64,000 nt of DNA from Aquila chrysaetos chrysaetos (taxonomy: Eukaryota > Chordata > Aves > Accipitriformes > Accipitridae), in the NCBI RefSeq assembly GCF_900496995.4, contig NC_054457.1, forward strand, positions 1,800,196 to 1,864,195, in the 5' to 3' direction. The notes under the pieces were generated by a model that did no database searches, was not told the origin of the DNA, and saw only the letters and a program-made list of their open reading frames with translations. This document shows, piece by piece, positions 43,355-57,894 of the stretch. Position numbers and translations under genes: made by a program. How positions within the stretch are numbered: position 1 is the stretch's first letter; each line of letters starts with the position of its first letter.

Positions 43355-44914
43355 ATACTCAGAAGTCCTGAACAGCAATTTCTATTTTCCTACAGTGTCT
43401 CAAAAATAGAGGTAACTAGTTCATTCATCTTAGAAAAGGTATATAGCAGGACAAATAGTTGTGTGATTTCCTGTTCTTAGAACCATTGTTCTTTCTTATT
43501 CCTGAGTTTTTAACCCATTACAAGAGGAGCTTCATTTATTGAAAGAAACACATGCAAACTAAGGAGTAACTTATTTAACTTAATTTGTCATACATACAAT
43601 ATATTGTTTGCCAGGAGAACCTCTGAAGGAAAACATACATGAAGAGCCTGTTTATTTCTGTTTGCATACAGCAAAGTTTGGTTGCTGCTTTTAAGAAAAG
43701 CTATGAACTGGGAAGCTACTATCCCAGGAATTACACCCAAGTTAGAAAAAGAAAGTGGGAATCACAAGTATTTGCAGCACTCGCTTGCTAACTCCTAAAG
43801 GCATAGAAGTTTGGCAAACAAGCATTTGCTGAAACACCCACTAATATTCACACTAATGAATGTCTCAACCACCTGAAAGGCCAGAGCTCACAGGAGTCAT
43901 ACACCTGGCAGATAAAACATTTTAATAGTTACCCCACAGCACCAGCTGAGTATTTGGAAAACACAAAGCACCACTTTCATTCAGACCAAAACTAGATCAA
44001 AAGTTGTCATATCCTTTTCCTGTAACGTAACAAGTAATCAAGTACCCACTCAACACATGCAAGTAGTTAGGAAGGCAGTTCAAACAATTCCATACATGTA
44101 CTGGAGTCTACACTCCATACATTCTGGGAAAACTTAAACTTAGCGAGACGCTTGCTTTGGAAGCTACAGTACTGTGTAGACATTTCTTAATCTTCACATA
44201 AAGAACTTAATTATCAGAGTGCGCTATGGTAGATACTGCATTGATGGTGTTTCTGCTGACTCAGCTGTTTGAAGTGATTAGCAAATAGTAGTTGGGAATC
44301 AGAAGTGGAGTCAATTCTCTCCAGTCTGATTCTCGTGAAAGACAGATGCTGCTTACGTTGTTTTGATCTACTGAGTTATACCTTCTTATATATTTTGAGA
44401 CCTAGAATTACAGAATCTTACATTCTTTTAATCTCATCTGAGAAAGTCTATGGGGAGGGAACAAGAAGCAAGGAAGAATTTTTCTTGTTCTGCTTCTCCC
44501 TGCAGCAGAGAACACAAGGTTATTAAACAAATGCTAGAGTGATGTCTAGCCTCATGGAAGTCTATGGTAATTTAAGGGATCTTAGTAGTGCCAGGATTTC
44601 ACGCTTCATTTTTCTTCCAAGACTGCCACCTCAAACATACAAACTGTTCCCTTTACTAGCACAACTGTATTTAATCAGCATGTATCCTTTATAAAAGGAG
44701 ACTGGCTGTTTACTTTCATACTCTGATGAAGCTCAACATCTAGTGGTTAAAAATTCAAGAAAACTTAAAGAAAGGTGATGAATCCCAAAAGGAAGTCCAA
44801 CCCAGTATTTTAAACGTGTGTCCCGTGTCCCATATGGTTTAGTTATACCCTAGTGTTTTACACAAAATAATAACTACTTTACAAATAGATGAATTAACAA
44901 TCAATATTTCATTT
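43355..44914 (-). other. FAM169A: FAM169A 3' UTR and downstream region
   Basis: No coding frame or repeat is recognised. By position the right part is FAM169A 3' UTR. A minus-strand AATAAA is present at 43535-43540 (plus TTTATT), a candidate polyadenylation signal about 1.4 kb past the stop; its use cannot be told from sequence. Confidence 0.5.
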
Positions 44915-45469
44915 TTAAACCGGCTTTCCTTTTTTCTTGGGTGGACCTTTGTAACCTTTGGCTTTTCTTCGCAAGTTTCTCCGATCTACAATGGGTACCT
45001 CAATTTCTGCTTCCTCAGAGCTGCTGTCAGCAGCCCGCTCTGCCATTGTCTGCGTGTACTGATCCATCTGCTCAGCAGACTCTTCCGTGTGTTCTTCTAA
45101 CTGATTCTTCTGTACTTCCTGTCCAGAAGGCTGCTGAAAAGAAACACCCTCGAGTTCAACCACTATCAAAGAGCTTCGACTCAAAGCAACAGGGGCCTCC
45201 TGTGAGTTGTGCCCTGCTTCCTCATTTTGATCTTCCACTGAGGAAGCTGTTTTGGGCAATATATTTTCAGAAACAGATTCTTCTGCTACTTCAATTACCA
45301 TAGAGTTGGGCAGGCCATTGTCAGAGGGTTCTTCCTTGGGTGCCGAAGCAGCTGCATTTTCAGTGGATGACGACTTCTTTTCAGATTCTTGGTGGTGGTC
45401 TTCAGTGCCCTTCTTCTCTACTGATGTGCTTTCTTCAGTCAGCACTTCTGAATCATTTGCATTTAAAAC
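44915..45469 (-). CDS. FAM169A: FAM169A terminal coding exon
   Basis: 555 bp to a TAA stop, acceptor CCCCTGCAG. Ser/Glu-rich, ending VPIVDRRNLRRKAKGYKGPP and a lysine cluster, a nuclear-localisation-type tail conserved with human. Confidence 0.93.
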   Translation of the reverse strand, partial: VLNANDSEVLTEESTSVEKKGTEDHHQESEKKSSSTENAAASAPKEEPSDNGLPNSMVIEVAEESVSENILPKTASSVEDQNEEAGHNSQEAPVALSRSSLIVVELEGVSFQQPSGQEVQKNQLEEHTEESAEQMDQYTQTMAERAADSSSEEAEIEVPIVDRRNLRRKAKGYKGPPKKKGKPV

Positions 45470-48400
45470 CTGCAGGGGGAGGGGAAGGGTGCCAAAGCAA
45501 TCAAAGGGACAATTAATTGATGATACAAGAGGCTGAACAACTACTGCCCCTAGCTAGCAACCTCAGAGGCTATTTTGGCATTCAGCACTACTACGTGCAG
45601 AGTCAACAAACCAGTCCTCTCCTCCTTTTTGCACAAGACCATTTTGTGAACTGCATTTGATATCCACAGTTGCTCTATTTTCAAATTCAAATTATTCAAT
45701 GGATTACTCGGGTACAGTAAAAACATTCTGAAATTAATCCCAGGGAAAAAAAAAAAAGGTGTTTTATTTGAGACAGATACAATTATCATTTTGCTAGCAT
45801 ATAACAATCTGCTTATGCACTATAAACAAAACCCAGTAAAATCTATGTTCTAGAAGGGTATTTACCATTAATTAATTGCTTGTACATTTCACCAGGGCAG
45901 AATTACTAGACAAAGTAAGATGTGGCTTTTCACTCATATCCAACTAATATTTTAGTGAGAAATAGCTGTTTCATTACTGCCAAGGCAAACTGGAGCAACA
46001 TATTTTTCTTTTTGGTATCACATACTTATATGCCCACTTCTGCATATTAAAACAGAAATATTAGTATATTCTGTTTATGGATTTACATCATCTGGCCTAA
46101 TAATTGCTTCTCCCAAGAATTTCATATGATGGTAGGAGCTACTTTCTATCTGTTACTTAACAAAAGAAAAAACAGCAAGGTATGTACACTCTGAAGGAAA
46201 GACAACTTAAGATTTTGTTTCAATTCTCTCACCTCTGATACAGTATCTTCTGAAGGTTTTGCTGGAGACTCAAGGATTAATGGAACAAACAGTGTTAAGG
46301 GTTCTTCTCCTTGACTCTCAGACTGCAATTTTGATTCACCACCTAGAAATTCATTTGCTGTTTCCTCTTCAGCCATAAGTGAGGTCTTACCAATTTCTTC
46401 TGTTACCTCATCATTAAGAGGTTCAGATGGAGTTTCCTAAAAATCACATTTCTAAGTCAATATTATGCCCAACTATTGTTCCCAAACACTAGTGGGTGTA
46501 TCTGTGATCTAAATTTGCAGCTTAATCTGAGAAGCAGCTAGCTCAGGTACCTAAAAATTACTAAGAAGGTATAGCTTAGCATAGAGTAGCTATCGAACTA
46601 CTTAACCAGCATATTAGCTTGGTATCGTCACCTGCACTAAGTTTCTGACCATGGCTTACACTGTTAGGAGCCAAGTAGTTTTTATGCATCCCACAAGCAT
46701 ACATGCTGCAGTCCTTCCTTGAAACCATATGTTAATGAACCCAACATAGTATAAGATCCACTTTCTCACCAATCAGTAAGAACATAAAACCCTGGAGGTA
46801 TCACTAGGTACAGAGGGTACTCCCAGATTTTAATTCAACCTGGTAACAAGTATTTGTAGATAAAAAGTTAGATTTAAAAATCAAAGCAGGCAAGCTTTAA
46901 GGGGAGAAATAAAACGAGTCAACAGTAGTCACTGAAGCATACCAGCTATTAGCTTCTTCAAAGAATTTTTTTTTTTTTTTTTTTAAATTAGAGATACTGG
47001 ATCAGATCTTGACCCTACTTCAGTTCTCCACAATATTTGAGTAGGACAAATCAATTAAGAAAGTTAGGTTGATAGACAAGCTAGAAATTCACCTTACCGA
47101 AGATCCTATGAACTCTATAATTCAAAATAAGTAAAGGAATATTCCCCAATACTAATTCTATACTAGCTTTAGCTTCTGAGATATACTTCTCAACAAAGCA
47201 TCGGTACAAAAATAAAAAATCAAAGAGTTGATAGTCACGTGGATCAAGGCAGCAAGGACCATACTTAACAAACTGTATTTGTATTCCAAACTTCTTATTT
47301 GCTATCGCTATCACATCCAGCTCACCTCCTTCTCACTCCATTTCTCAGGGGGTGATGCATGTAACTCCATTTCTGATACAGATCGGTCCTCATTTTCAAC
47401 AATCATTTCCTCATCATTCTCAACAGCATTCTCCTCAGGTTCTTCTACTAAGTCTTCAGAGCTTTCAAATGTGTCGGCAGAAAGTTCCAGCCTGCAGCAG
47501 GTATTAAGATATATCCTTTAAGTCTTTTAGATTAATACATAATTTTGGTGATCTTAGCAGCAGAGAAATTCTTTCATGACCAATTTTAAACTGCTATATC
47601 ACATATTTGCCATAGGAAATACGAATCCAGAAAACTAAATACATCTAAAACCAGATAACTCCTAATTCAGAAAAATACATTAGCTAAACAAAATTGCTGT
47701 GACAATTATAAAATGAAAACATCTATCCCACTTCCATTTTATATGAATAAGAATCAGAAATGTGTTTAAGTCTGTTATTTTAAATTTAGAAAGCAGTAAT
47801 CAATCACATATTTGGAAGCCACAAAGGAGTGAGAAAGGAAGCAACTTCTCCCAGCCTCACTGAAGAAACAGTTTAAAATTATGGAGCTATATAAGCAAAT
47901 ATGCTCGTATCATTGAATATACATATATTACAAAGACCATGACTGGAAAAGAATTCAAGGTGATAAACACATCAAGGCTGAAGAAGATTCAATCAGCTAG
48001 AGATTAAATTAACAAAAAGCTAAAGATGAAGCTCTGATGCACCTGATAGGTAATAACACCATCTCAAACATTCAGTTCTCATTTTTGAGATGATAAAACT
48101 TAGATGCACTGGAAGTATTATATACAAGCAAAGAAAAAAGCACACACAATAGATTTGCAGGAGGCTGCTTCACAATCTCATAATAAAGGCAGTATTGGAG
48201 GGTTTTATCCCAGGTGCCAGCCTTGAGATGAAGGCAATCCAGAGGAGAAAGTCCCTAACAGAAGACCCTGCTGCATTTGCTAATGTGCATGGAAGGGAAG
48301 AACCAAGCTGATATCCTGCCCTGTTGCCATCAGGATTCACTGTAGCTCTGCTCATGAGCACTATGTTAGACATCTTGTTCAGAGGAGTAGTGGCACCTTG

Positions 48401-51400
48401 TTGACTCCACCTTGCAAGGCCCAAAATACTGATGTTCAAGAACAGGCTAGTCATCTCACATACCAACTAGCCAATTAGTAGTAACAGCAAAGAATTTCCC
48501 AACCTGTGGCAAACCATGCCATTTGGCCTGTTTTGAACCAGCTTAGGGCAGCACACTGACAGTGCAGGACAGCAATTCTGTATCTCTGTAGTTCCACAGA
48601 GCAATTTAAAATGCAAAAATTAGGCTGTAGCTAGCTGAAGAACTCAGCCTCACAGGGGGGAAAAAAAAGAAATAATAATAATTTTATCTGTTTGAAGAAA
48701 GCTAATGGAACAAGTTTGAGGGATTTCCTAGAAAATAATCATGTCATCTTCAGTTCCCAAAAAGAAGGTTTGTGGGTTTTTGTTTGTTTGTTGGGGGTGA
48801 GGGTTATTTTGGGTTTGTTTGTTTAACAGAATGAGACACAGAGAGAGAGAAAGAAGCAGTGTGTGTCTGAGCGTACATATACCCACACACAGGAAGGGGG
48901 AGAAAGGAGCTATTTATTTATTTTAAATAGGCACAGCTCTGCTTTCTAGATGAAAGCCAGTGCAAATTAGTACTTCAGGTCCTATCTTGTATGAACTGTT
49001 ATAGAACATAAGTGGTACAATTCTTCACATCCCCACTTGACAGTTATTACACAGGATAACATTCTTTAAACTGGAGATTACTTTTTTTTAAGGATGTAAG
49101 TTCGGATACGATGGGTTTAAATCAGAATTTGTCTAAACAAAGGGGTTTACTTTGAAGACAGGTGGCTCCCTGTAACTCATTCGTTAGTAAGTGACAAGCA
49201 GTAACCAGCTCCCAAACTAAACAGTCAGGCTTTATTTTACTGCAATATGCCACCATAACAAGAGGTCAGGAAGGGACCTCTCTCCAAAGATCACACATAG
49301 TATTTGTGGATACATGTCCAGTTATATTATTGCAAGAAACTATGCTGTATGAATACAGATGGTTTTACCTTAATGCAGACTCAGTTATAACAGAACACAT
49401 CCCCTTGTACATACACCCTCAGTCCTCACTGTTTTCTTATTGTTATTTCCAATATCTACTGAGCTTTCAGAGACACCAGACATTTTGATGCAATCACTCT
49501 TCAGGTGATGTCTCAATTTCCTTTCTCACACCAGGCTTTATTTTCAGTAATTTTAAAATCAAGCACTCAGAGCAGGAAAAAAGGAGAATAAATACCAATT
49601 AGCACACTGGGAGACAGTTTGTGACTGCCCAAGCAACAAAATAAAAAATAATCAATGAAATATGGGCTCCTTTACCTGCTTTCTGACACACGAAGAACAT
49701 TTTCCTCATTTCCTTGGGAAGTTTCAGGTTCAGATTCCTGGCTATTTTTTCCTATCCTGGGACATTTTAAATGACTGCTTTGTGTCTGAATGGAAATGGG
49801 AGTTATGTCAGGGTCTTAGGAAAAAAAAAAAAAAAAAAAAAAACACAACAAACAAAATAAATGCAAGTGAACAAATGCAGTCTGTAAGATCTGCACATAT
49901 TCCCCCCCCCCAATTTCATTAAAGTGACTGAGTGCAAGTAAAACATTTCCCTGTGGTACTTATTTTCTGAATATACATGCATAGTCTCTTTACCAAGACT
50001 CAACAATTTTATCCAAAAACCTCAAAATGTTTATGAATTGAGCCTCAGCACCTCAAAGGAAGGCATGTTTTTTTATACGCTTTGCAGATGAATACGCTAA
50101 GCTTGAAAGCAGTAAAAGAGCCTGCTAGTCTACTAATCCACAGTAATCACAATACTGATAATCAAGGTTATTTTTACCTTCAGATGTGCTTGCATGGACA
50201 TCTATTGATTCTTTACCTTTTTGAGAGTTAGCCTGTGAAGTAAAAGCAAGGCTAACATTATTCCAAAAACTTCTGAATTGACTGAAATACCTTCATCTCC
50301 CTACCTGTGGTTGCATCTTTCTAAAGCACTATTTCATAGTAATGATCCTATGGAAGAGCAGCTATAACTATTCTTATTTTAAGACACTTATACGTATGTA
50401 TCTTATCTCTCAACAGATTAAATATTTTTTTATCATCTTTACTACAAGCATGAATATTTTTTCTGCATTTTACTTCTGGCCTCAACATAGAAGATAAGAC
50501 TTGAAAGTAACCTGACATTATAAACAACACTACCAAGTTTTTTCCTTACCATTCAGTTTATAATAGGTGTCCACAGAATTAAATGCTAGAAGTATTTTTT
50601 TTTCTTTTTTTCTTTTTGTGTAAGCCCAAGGGACTGTACTACAGTAGTTGACAAAATTTATCAGGACAGTTTTATATTTATACTTCTATTCTATTTTGTA
50701 GTCTGTCATGGTTTAACCCAGCAGGCAGGTAAACACCACACAGCTGCTCACTCACTCCCCCCCAAGCGGGATGGGGGGAGAGAATTGGAAGGGTAAAAGT
50801 GAGAAAATTCGTGGGTTGATATAAAGACAGTTTAATAATTGAAATAAAATATAATAATAATAAATTGTAATTAAAAAGCTGCTCGTTCACCCCCCTCCCC
50901 AAGTGGGATGGGGGAGAGAATCAGGAAAAAAAAAAAAAAAAAAAAGTACAATTCATGGGTTGAGATAAAGACAGTTTAATAGGACAGAAAAGAAAGGAAA
51001 AACAATAATAATAATTATAATAATAGTAATAAAAGATTTAGAATATACAAAACAAGTGATGCACAATGCAATTGCTCACCACCTGCCAACCAGTGCCCAG
51101 CCAGTTCCTGAGCAGCAGCCCCCGGCTAGCTTTCCCTCTAGTTTATAAACTGAGCATGACGTCATATGGTATGGAATATCCCTTTAGCCAGTTTGGGTCA
51201 GCTGTCTTGGCTGTGTCTCCTCACAGCTTCTTGTGCCCCCCAGCCTATTTGCTGGTGGGGTGGTGTGAGAAGCTAAAAAGTCCTTGACTTAGTGTAAACA
51301 CTGCTTAGCAACAACTAAAACATCAGTGTGTTATCAACAATATTCTAGTCCTAAATCCATAACACAGCACTATACCAGCTACTAGGAAGAAAATTAACTC

Positions 51401-51472
51401 TATCCCAGCCAAAACCAGGAAACAGTCTTATTTTTATTGTGACATGCAATAAAATATGGCAGCCCATGGGTT

Positions 51473-51508
<36 letters not shown>

Positions 51509-54500
51509 AGAGAAATCAGACAAGAAAAAAACCCCAGAACTTAGTGATTCAGCAGTAATGCAGGTTACATGCAGAGTCAGCACAAGTGGCTGCTTATGTC
51601 AGAGCTCCCTCTCCCTAGAGCTTTTTTGCCTCTTGTTCTTCCCTACCACCACGTTTTTTTCCTGCAAGTTAGCTGAGGACTCAGTGATCAGGCACTTGGT
51701 ACTCTGAAGTGGGTGCAAGCTATACGCATTAAAATAGAAATATGCACATTGCTCGCTCTTAGCTGCTGTAAGTAATCTAGAACTGGCAATAACCAGCATC
51801 CAGGTGTTTTGCCACCTTTTCAGCCTCACTTCCAGTACTACCCAAGGCGGCCAGAAACAAGTGGCCATATCTACATTCTGGTGCCTGAAATAGTTTCAAG
51901 TAAGCTTCAAATACATAAGAATTTGTAGGCTAATGATAAATCATTCTAGCATCAAAACACACAAAAATAGGGAACACTAAGTAAAAGGTGAAAATGTAAT
52001 TTGGGGAATGTTTTTTTTTCTGGTTTGGGGGAAGGTGAGGTGTTTTGTTTTTGTTTAGTGGTCCAACAATTTTCAAAGTGTTGCAGAACTCGTTACAGAT
52101 AGTGCAGGTGCCAAGAGACCTCCCAGCAATTCTACCAAGCTATGAGGAGTTGGAGCACTTTGGTATCTATCATCTTCCTCTTCTGGAAGAAGGCAAGAGA
52201 CAGGGCTTGAGTTCTTAACTCACAGCCACAAAAATTTTAACAACTACTAATATCCCTCTGCTATTTTCTCCAAGTATATCCATGTAGCTCTACAACCAAA
52301 ACATGCATTTTTGAGATCGTTTTGCTGATATTATCATTATTGGAATCTGAATCTAGAACTCAGTGATGATGCTTAAGACACTGTTACAAATTAAAGATAA
52401 TTAAGAGTTGTTGCTTCTGATCATTTAGAGACTAAAAACATCACTACTTTGCTGACAGTTTTGCTCTGGGAAATGCTAATTTTCTTAACTGGGAAAAGGG
52501 ACATTTGATTTACATTTCAAATCTGAAGTTTAGATACAAAGAGCTGAGAGTACCGATTCAACCATTATTTCCTACTTTTAATTAAAGCATTGACTTCTAT
52601 GAGAGCATGGTCATGTCAATACTACAGACAGTCCTGAAGCACACATATCCATCCTCACTGTATTTGGAGCTACAAGTTTTTCTCAAGCACATTCTGTGTG
52701 GCCTCAGAACACAAATGAGATAGAGGAACAGCTCCATAATATTCCAAGACACAAATATATTCATGACCACATATCCATATGTAGCTGAAGTCTGGTTGAT
52801 ATTTCAACTATGTACAAAGAAAGCTGCAGTCCTCCTATACAGTCAATGTATAATTCTGAATGCAAACTAAACACTTCCCATTGTATTGAACTGTGATGTG
52901 AATGTGCACTTCTATAAACACTTTTCCTCATTCTCTCCACTCTTATGACAACTCTACTGTTCAACAACCTTTCTAGACAGTTTAATCTCAGAGCCAGTTG
53001 AAAAACTCTCCTTCTCTAAGCTGCTAGCAAACAGCTCAAATTACTAGACCCTGACAGGTGTGACAGACCCCTCTACATTCATGGGACACCCCCCCCCCAA
53101 AAGTGTATTTTTTAACCCCAGCTTAGTCATCAGCGTTACATCAGTGGAAAGCATAACAACCACCCAAAAAGTAACAAAAGCATTTGTCTTTTATATATAG
53201 TGCAGACTTGAGCCAATTCAATTATGATGAGATGGACAAAAGGCATTTCTTATATTTTTATGGGGTTTTTTTTAGTAACAAAGCAATCAAAAAAAAGAGG
53301 TATCACTTTCTGGTGATACTTCTGATAGAATCATGGGTTCTGTCAGACTGGCTGCCACTTAGACAAAGTGAAGAGATACAGGAAGTACAAGCTCTCTGCA
53401 TAACCCAGGACTGTTCTTTGAGAACCTGAAATAGAAATATCAAGCAAGCATAACATACAGTTGATCAAAAATACTAATCTGCTGAAAACCTACATTTTTA
53501 AATTTCAGAAACATATTCTTTTGTAGAAATTAAAAATATTTACCAAGTATAAAGAACAGGTAATTAAAGTCAGAAGAATAGGACAAGATACATTATTTTA
53601 TTATAGAAAACTCTTAAAAGCTCTCAAGCCTTTTTAATATATGGAAAACAGTCTGTATACCTACACTTAGCTGTGTTTCTAGCTCAGTCTTTTGTCCACT
53701 TGCTTCAGATTCTGCTGCAGACTGTCGAAAATAATCCTCTGCTTGGAAACTTGTATTTTCTTTCTGAGAGACTTCTGCTATTAAGATTTAAAAGAGGAAA
53801 CAGGGAAAAGGAAAATTATAGTACCTTTATATAACAATTAACCATTCCAAATATGATCTCACTGATCTCGGGACAAATAAAAATCTTTCTGCTAGTTTCC
53901 ATGGGCAATGTTCACAGAAGTCACTGTTGAACAAACACTCTACAGTACAACTTTTACAAAGCATCAGAAAACAAAACAAAGCATCCATACCTGCAATTTT
54001 GAGCTTTTCTCTTTGCAATACAGTGGTAATAGGTGTTCTCTGGAACCAACATCCTGCTCCCTCCACTTCCCAAAAAAGGTCACGATCCCCAGGGTACTTC
54101 TCAAGATAGTGCTTACAAGCTGAACAAACATAATAAAAAACACACTACTATATATACACTATATACTCGTCTATACCTCAGTTTTTAAAGTTTATATGAA
54201 ATCAAATTCATTTGCAATCTTCCATCATACACATAAACCAGCACAGAAAGAACCATTCAACAAAACAGTTCAGTCTGAAATAAACATAATATTGCTTTAC
54301 CCTACCTAGTCATCCTTCTCAATAAATCCCTTCTTCAAGTTTAAGCACTTTCCATTATTATCTTAAACTGCAAACAAAGATAGATGGGATTTTTTTTCTT
54401 CTTCTCTAAGCACCCACTTTGGAGTTTTACAACTTCACTGGTCACTGTCCCTGCCAATCACAAGACCCAACCAGAATGGAAAGGGTCTTAGAGGATGTAG

Positions 54501-57500
54501 TCAAGTGTTTTTCATCACCTCGTGTTATTATAGGCACTTGTGAAAAGCACTCTTTGGGAACATGAACACGTTGCCATTGCATGGTTTATCATCCACTCAC
54601 TGTTCACTTTAGGAATATTTTCTTCTCTGCTGTCCCTCGATCTCTTTCCTCTCAATACACATACTAAACATCCACATGGAGAGGAATGTTTTTACATTAT
54701 TCTGTAGTAGCTACCAGGAAAGCTACCATTTTTCACCTGATTCACTACTGATGCATAATCTCAGTGGACAAGATCCCTGCCATATCATTCCTTGGGCAGG
54801 GAAATGGATTAGTCATTAAATTCTGCTCAAGACAGTTTGCTGTTTGAAGCCTAACAAACCAGGTCTAGACAGATCCAACAGCAGACAGTGGTACTTGGAA
54901 AAGCAGAAAATTCCCAGTGCCTAAGTAAGAAGGACAGATGAAAATGTTAATAGAAGGAAGCCTGACAGATGGCCCGAGAGTAAGCCTTGAGAAACTGGAC
55001 AAAGGAAATCCTTCTTGCCTAAACACAATCCCAAGCAACATCGTTTCCAAAATGCGTGTCATTTCCTAGCTGACATAACCCTCTTGGGTTGTTAACAGAA
55101 GAGCCATAAGTGTTTTCCTTGTACATTAGAACTGTGCTTTCTTATACTCAAGTTAAAACATAGCCTGGTATGTCCACTTGACCAGAAGTTCTGAGAAAGC
55201 ACAAATTAAATGACCTTGTGAGGCTTAGGAGTGAGCAACAAAAAGGTGCTACAATGAAGATATACGTTAGGAGATCATACACAAAACCACCTCAGCCCAC
55301 TCTGGAGGCTGGGGGGGGGGGGGGGAAGGAATATAGCAGTAAACTGCACAGTAGCAGAAAGCCAACACAGATCCAATAATCTAACCTCACACAGAGAATT
55401 AAAATCTAATCAGGAAATACTTCACCATCTTCAACAAATCAGGATTTTTAACCGTCACTGAAGAGCAGGACATTTCATACAAAAACTGAGGATGCAGCCA
55501 CAAACATGGAGCTTGAACAACAGCACTCATTTGGACATGTAAAGAAAGCACAAAGAAGATCAGAAGAATAAATCAAAGAGCTTGCCTATGTACGTGAAGG
55601 ATGACAGTGGGTATCGTAGGCCAAGAGTGTCTTCAGTAAAGGAATCCGCAAAGTCTTCCAACATGATTAGCCCAAAGTCTTTCCCACGATGTTTCTTTCT
55701 TACAAACATTGTGTCTAGCACTGGCAGCTGATAACTCTGAGTAAGAGAAGAGCTACAAATACTTCCTGAAATAATAGGGGGGGGGTGTCCATCAGTACTT
55801 CAGCATTGACATGTTGCCACATGGATTTTAGCATATTCAAATAAAGACCTTTATAATTTTTATAAATTATATCAAACTGAATATTAAGTCATATAAATAT
55901 ATAAAGTTATATTAAAGTTATAAAAATTAAAAATTGCTATCAGACATTTATTGGCTCTTTGGGCAGGCTTCATAATGTTGCCAAGATATATCATAGATTA
56001 ATATGTTAGAAAGAGTCTGCTAAAGCAGTCTGGTAGTACCAGAAAAGAATAGCAGAGAGAGAGAGAGGAAAGGCTCGCTTTGAAATCTCACTATACAATT
56101 CCATAGGAAAACCATACTAAAAATGAAGCTGAAAAAGGGAGGAGGGAAAAGGAGACAATAAAATCCTTGAATTGCACTTTTATGTAGATTATATAACTCC
56201 TCAGGACAAATATGAAGACTACAATTCAGCTCTTGTTTAAGGACTGAAACAATAATTCCAATTTTTTTTTTAAATGAAACCACAAAAAAAAAATCTTAGG
56301 ATGCTTTACATCGAAATTCTCCCATAAATAATACATTATCCATAATTAAATGAAGATGAAACACTGTCACAACATATCTGTACTTCAGCATCAGAGGATT
56401 CAAAGGGTAGCTATGGACTCAATGGTGACAAAGTGATGCCATATAATGGCATTAAGATAGCATGTCAACTATCCAATCCATTTTCAGGCCCTCATTTTGC
56501 CAGTCAGTGTGAATAATGTGTTAAAAAAAAAAAAAAATAGCCCTTTCCTCTAACAAGGCCAAAGAGAAGCATACAGTCGTCTATACAACATATTTTGTCT
56601 TCGCAACCTTGTACTTTTGAGACCAACGAACATACTTATCTTCATTTTTCAAGCAAGGAAAATGTGGGCAGAGAGGTTACATTACATGGGTACCCTTTGG
56701 GATACCAGTCAAGCTCCACCACTCTTTCCTAACCACCTGTATCCAGAACCGTCTTTCTCCACATGGGCTACTCATTTGGAGAATACATCACACAATCAAA
56801 CGGGGGTGAAATATTGATAACGCCGTCAGTGTTTGCTAACTCACGACAAGTAAATGGGAGAGCATCAAGAAAGCTATAACAAATGAGCATGAGTATAGCA
56901 AAACTTCAGTGCCACATAAACAAGCGTCCCCATTCTAGACTAAAAATGGAACCACTACTCTAATTTCCAGCTTTATAAGGCCATAACAAAAACCATTGCA
57001 ATGCAAATACTACTTTGTGACCACCATGCTACAGCATTTTTTTACATTAAAAAAAATACTGAGAATTATACAAATTATGCAATGTATCATTTCTTTAAAA
57101 AAAAAAAAAAAATCCACAAAAAGATAACAAAAGACAATCAGAACAAATTAGCTGGTTGCTTTCCTATCTTGATTGCCAGACCAGAATAGGTCAGTGATCC
57201 ACAGTTTACTACTGCATTTTTAACAGTTTGCAAAGGTATATACGTATGTTGGATGGGGGAAGTCTCCAGCAAGCCTCCAGTACCATCATTAATCCTGAAT
57301 TCATTAACCCCCTCTAGAGATAAAACAAAAATGCCAGATTGTTTCTTCTTGATCCAAAAGTTGATATTCTACAAAGTGCTATCAACGTGCTAAACAGCCT
57401 ACTCAAATACCAAATTTTATTCAGCAAAAATTGAAAAACACAATTAAGTCCAAAATAACTAAAGGGAAATTATAATGTTTTAGAAAAACAACAGAAAACC

Positions 57501-57863
57501 TGTACCATTAATGACAAACCTGCTAGCTAAACTGTAATCTCTGAGGGAACGCATGTGTGGAAGGAAAGGGAATCTCTTTTTGTTACCACCAAGTATAGCT
57601 GAATCTTGTGCCTGTGAACAAAGTTTCTATGTTGTAATGCTATAAAATGTTTAAGTGATAATGACATCTGATTCTACAATCATTTCAGATAAACAGAATC
57701 TCTGCATTCTGGAGCTAGGTTAAAAAAAAAAAACAAAAACAAACAAACAAAAAAAAACACACAAAAAAACCCCAAAAACCACAAACAAACAAAACACACA
57801 CACACACAAAACCCAAAAACAAAGCATAGCCCAATCTAACAGTAAACAATTGTTCTACAGAAG

Positions 57864-57894
<31 letters not shown>

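Noticed and set aside
50699-51429. AGTCT near both ends of the intronic LTR
   Set aside because: It fits only if the terminal T and A of the LTR are dropped, so it is not a proper TSD.
53290-53430. Possible extra FAM169A exon after a TATTTCAG acceptor
   Set aside because: Open for about 35 codons, but no GT or GC donor in a usable place and no resemblance to FAM169A. Exons f and g join in phase without it.
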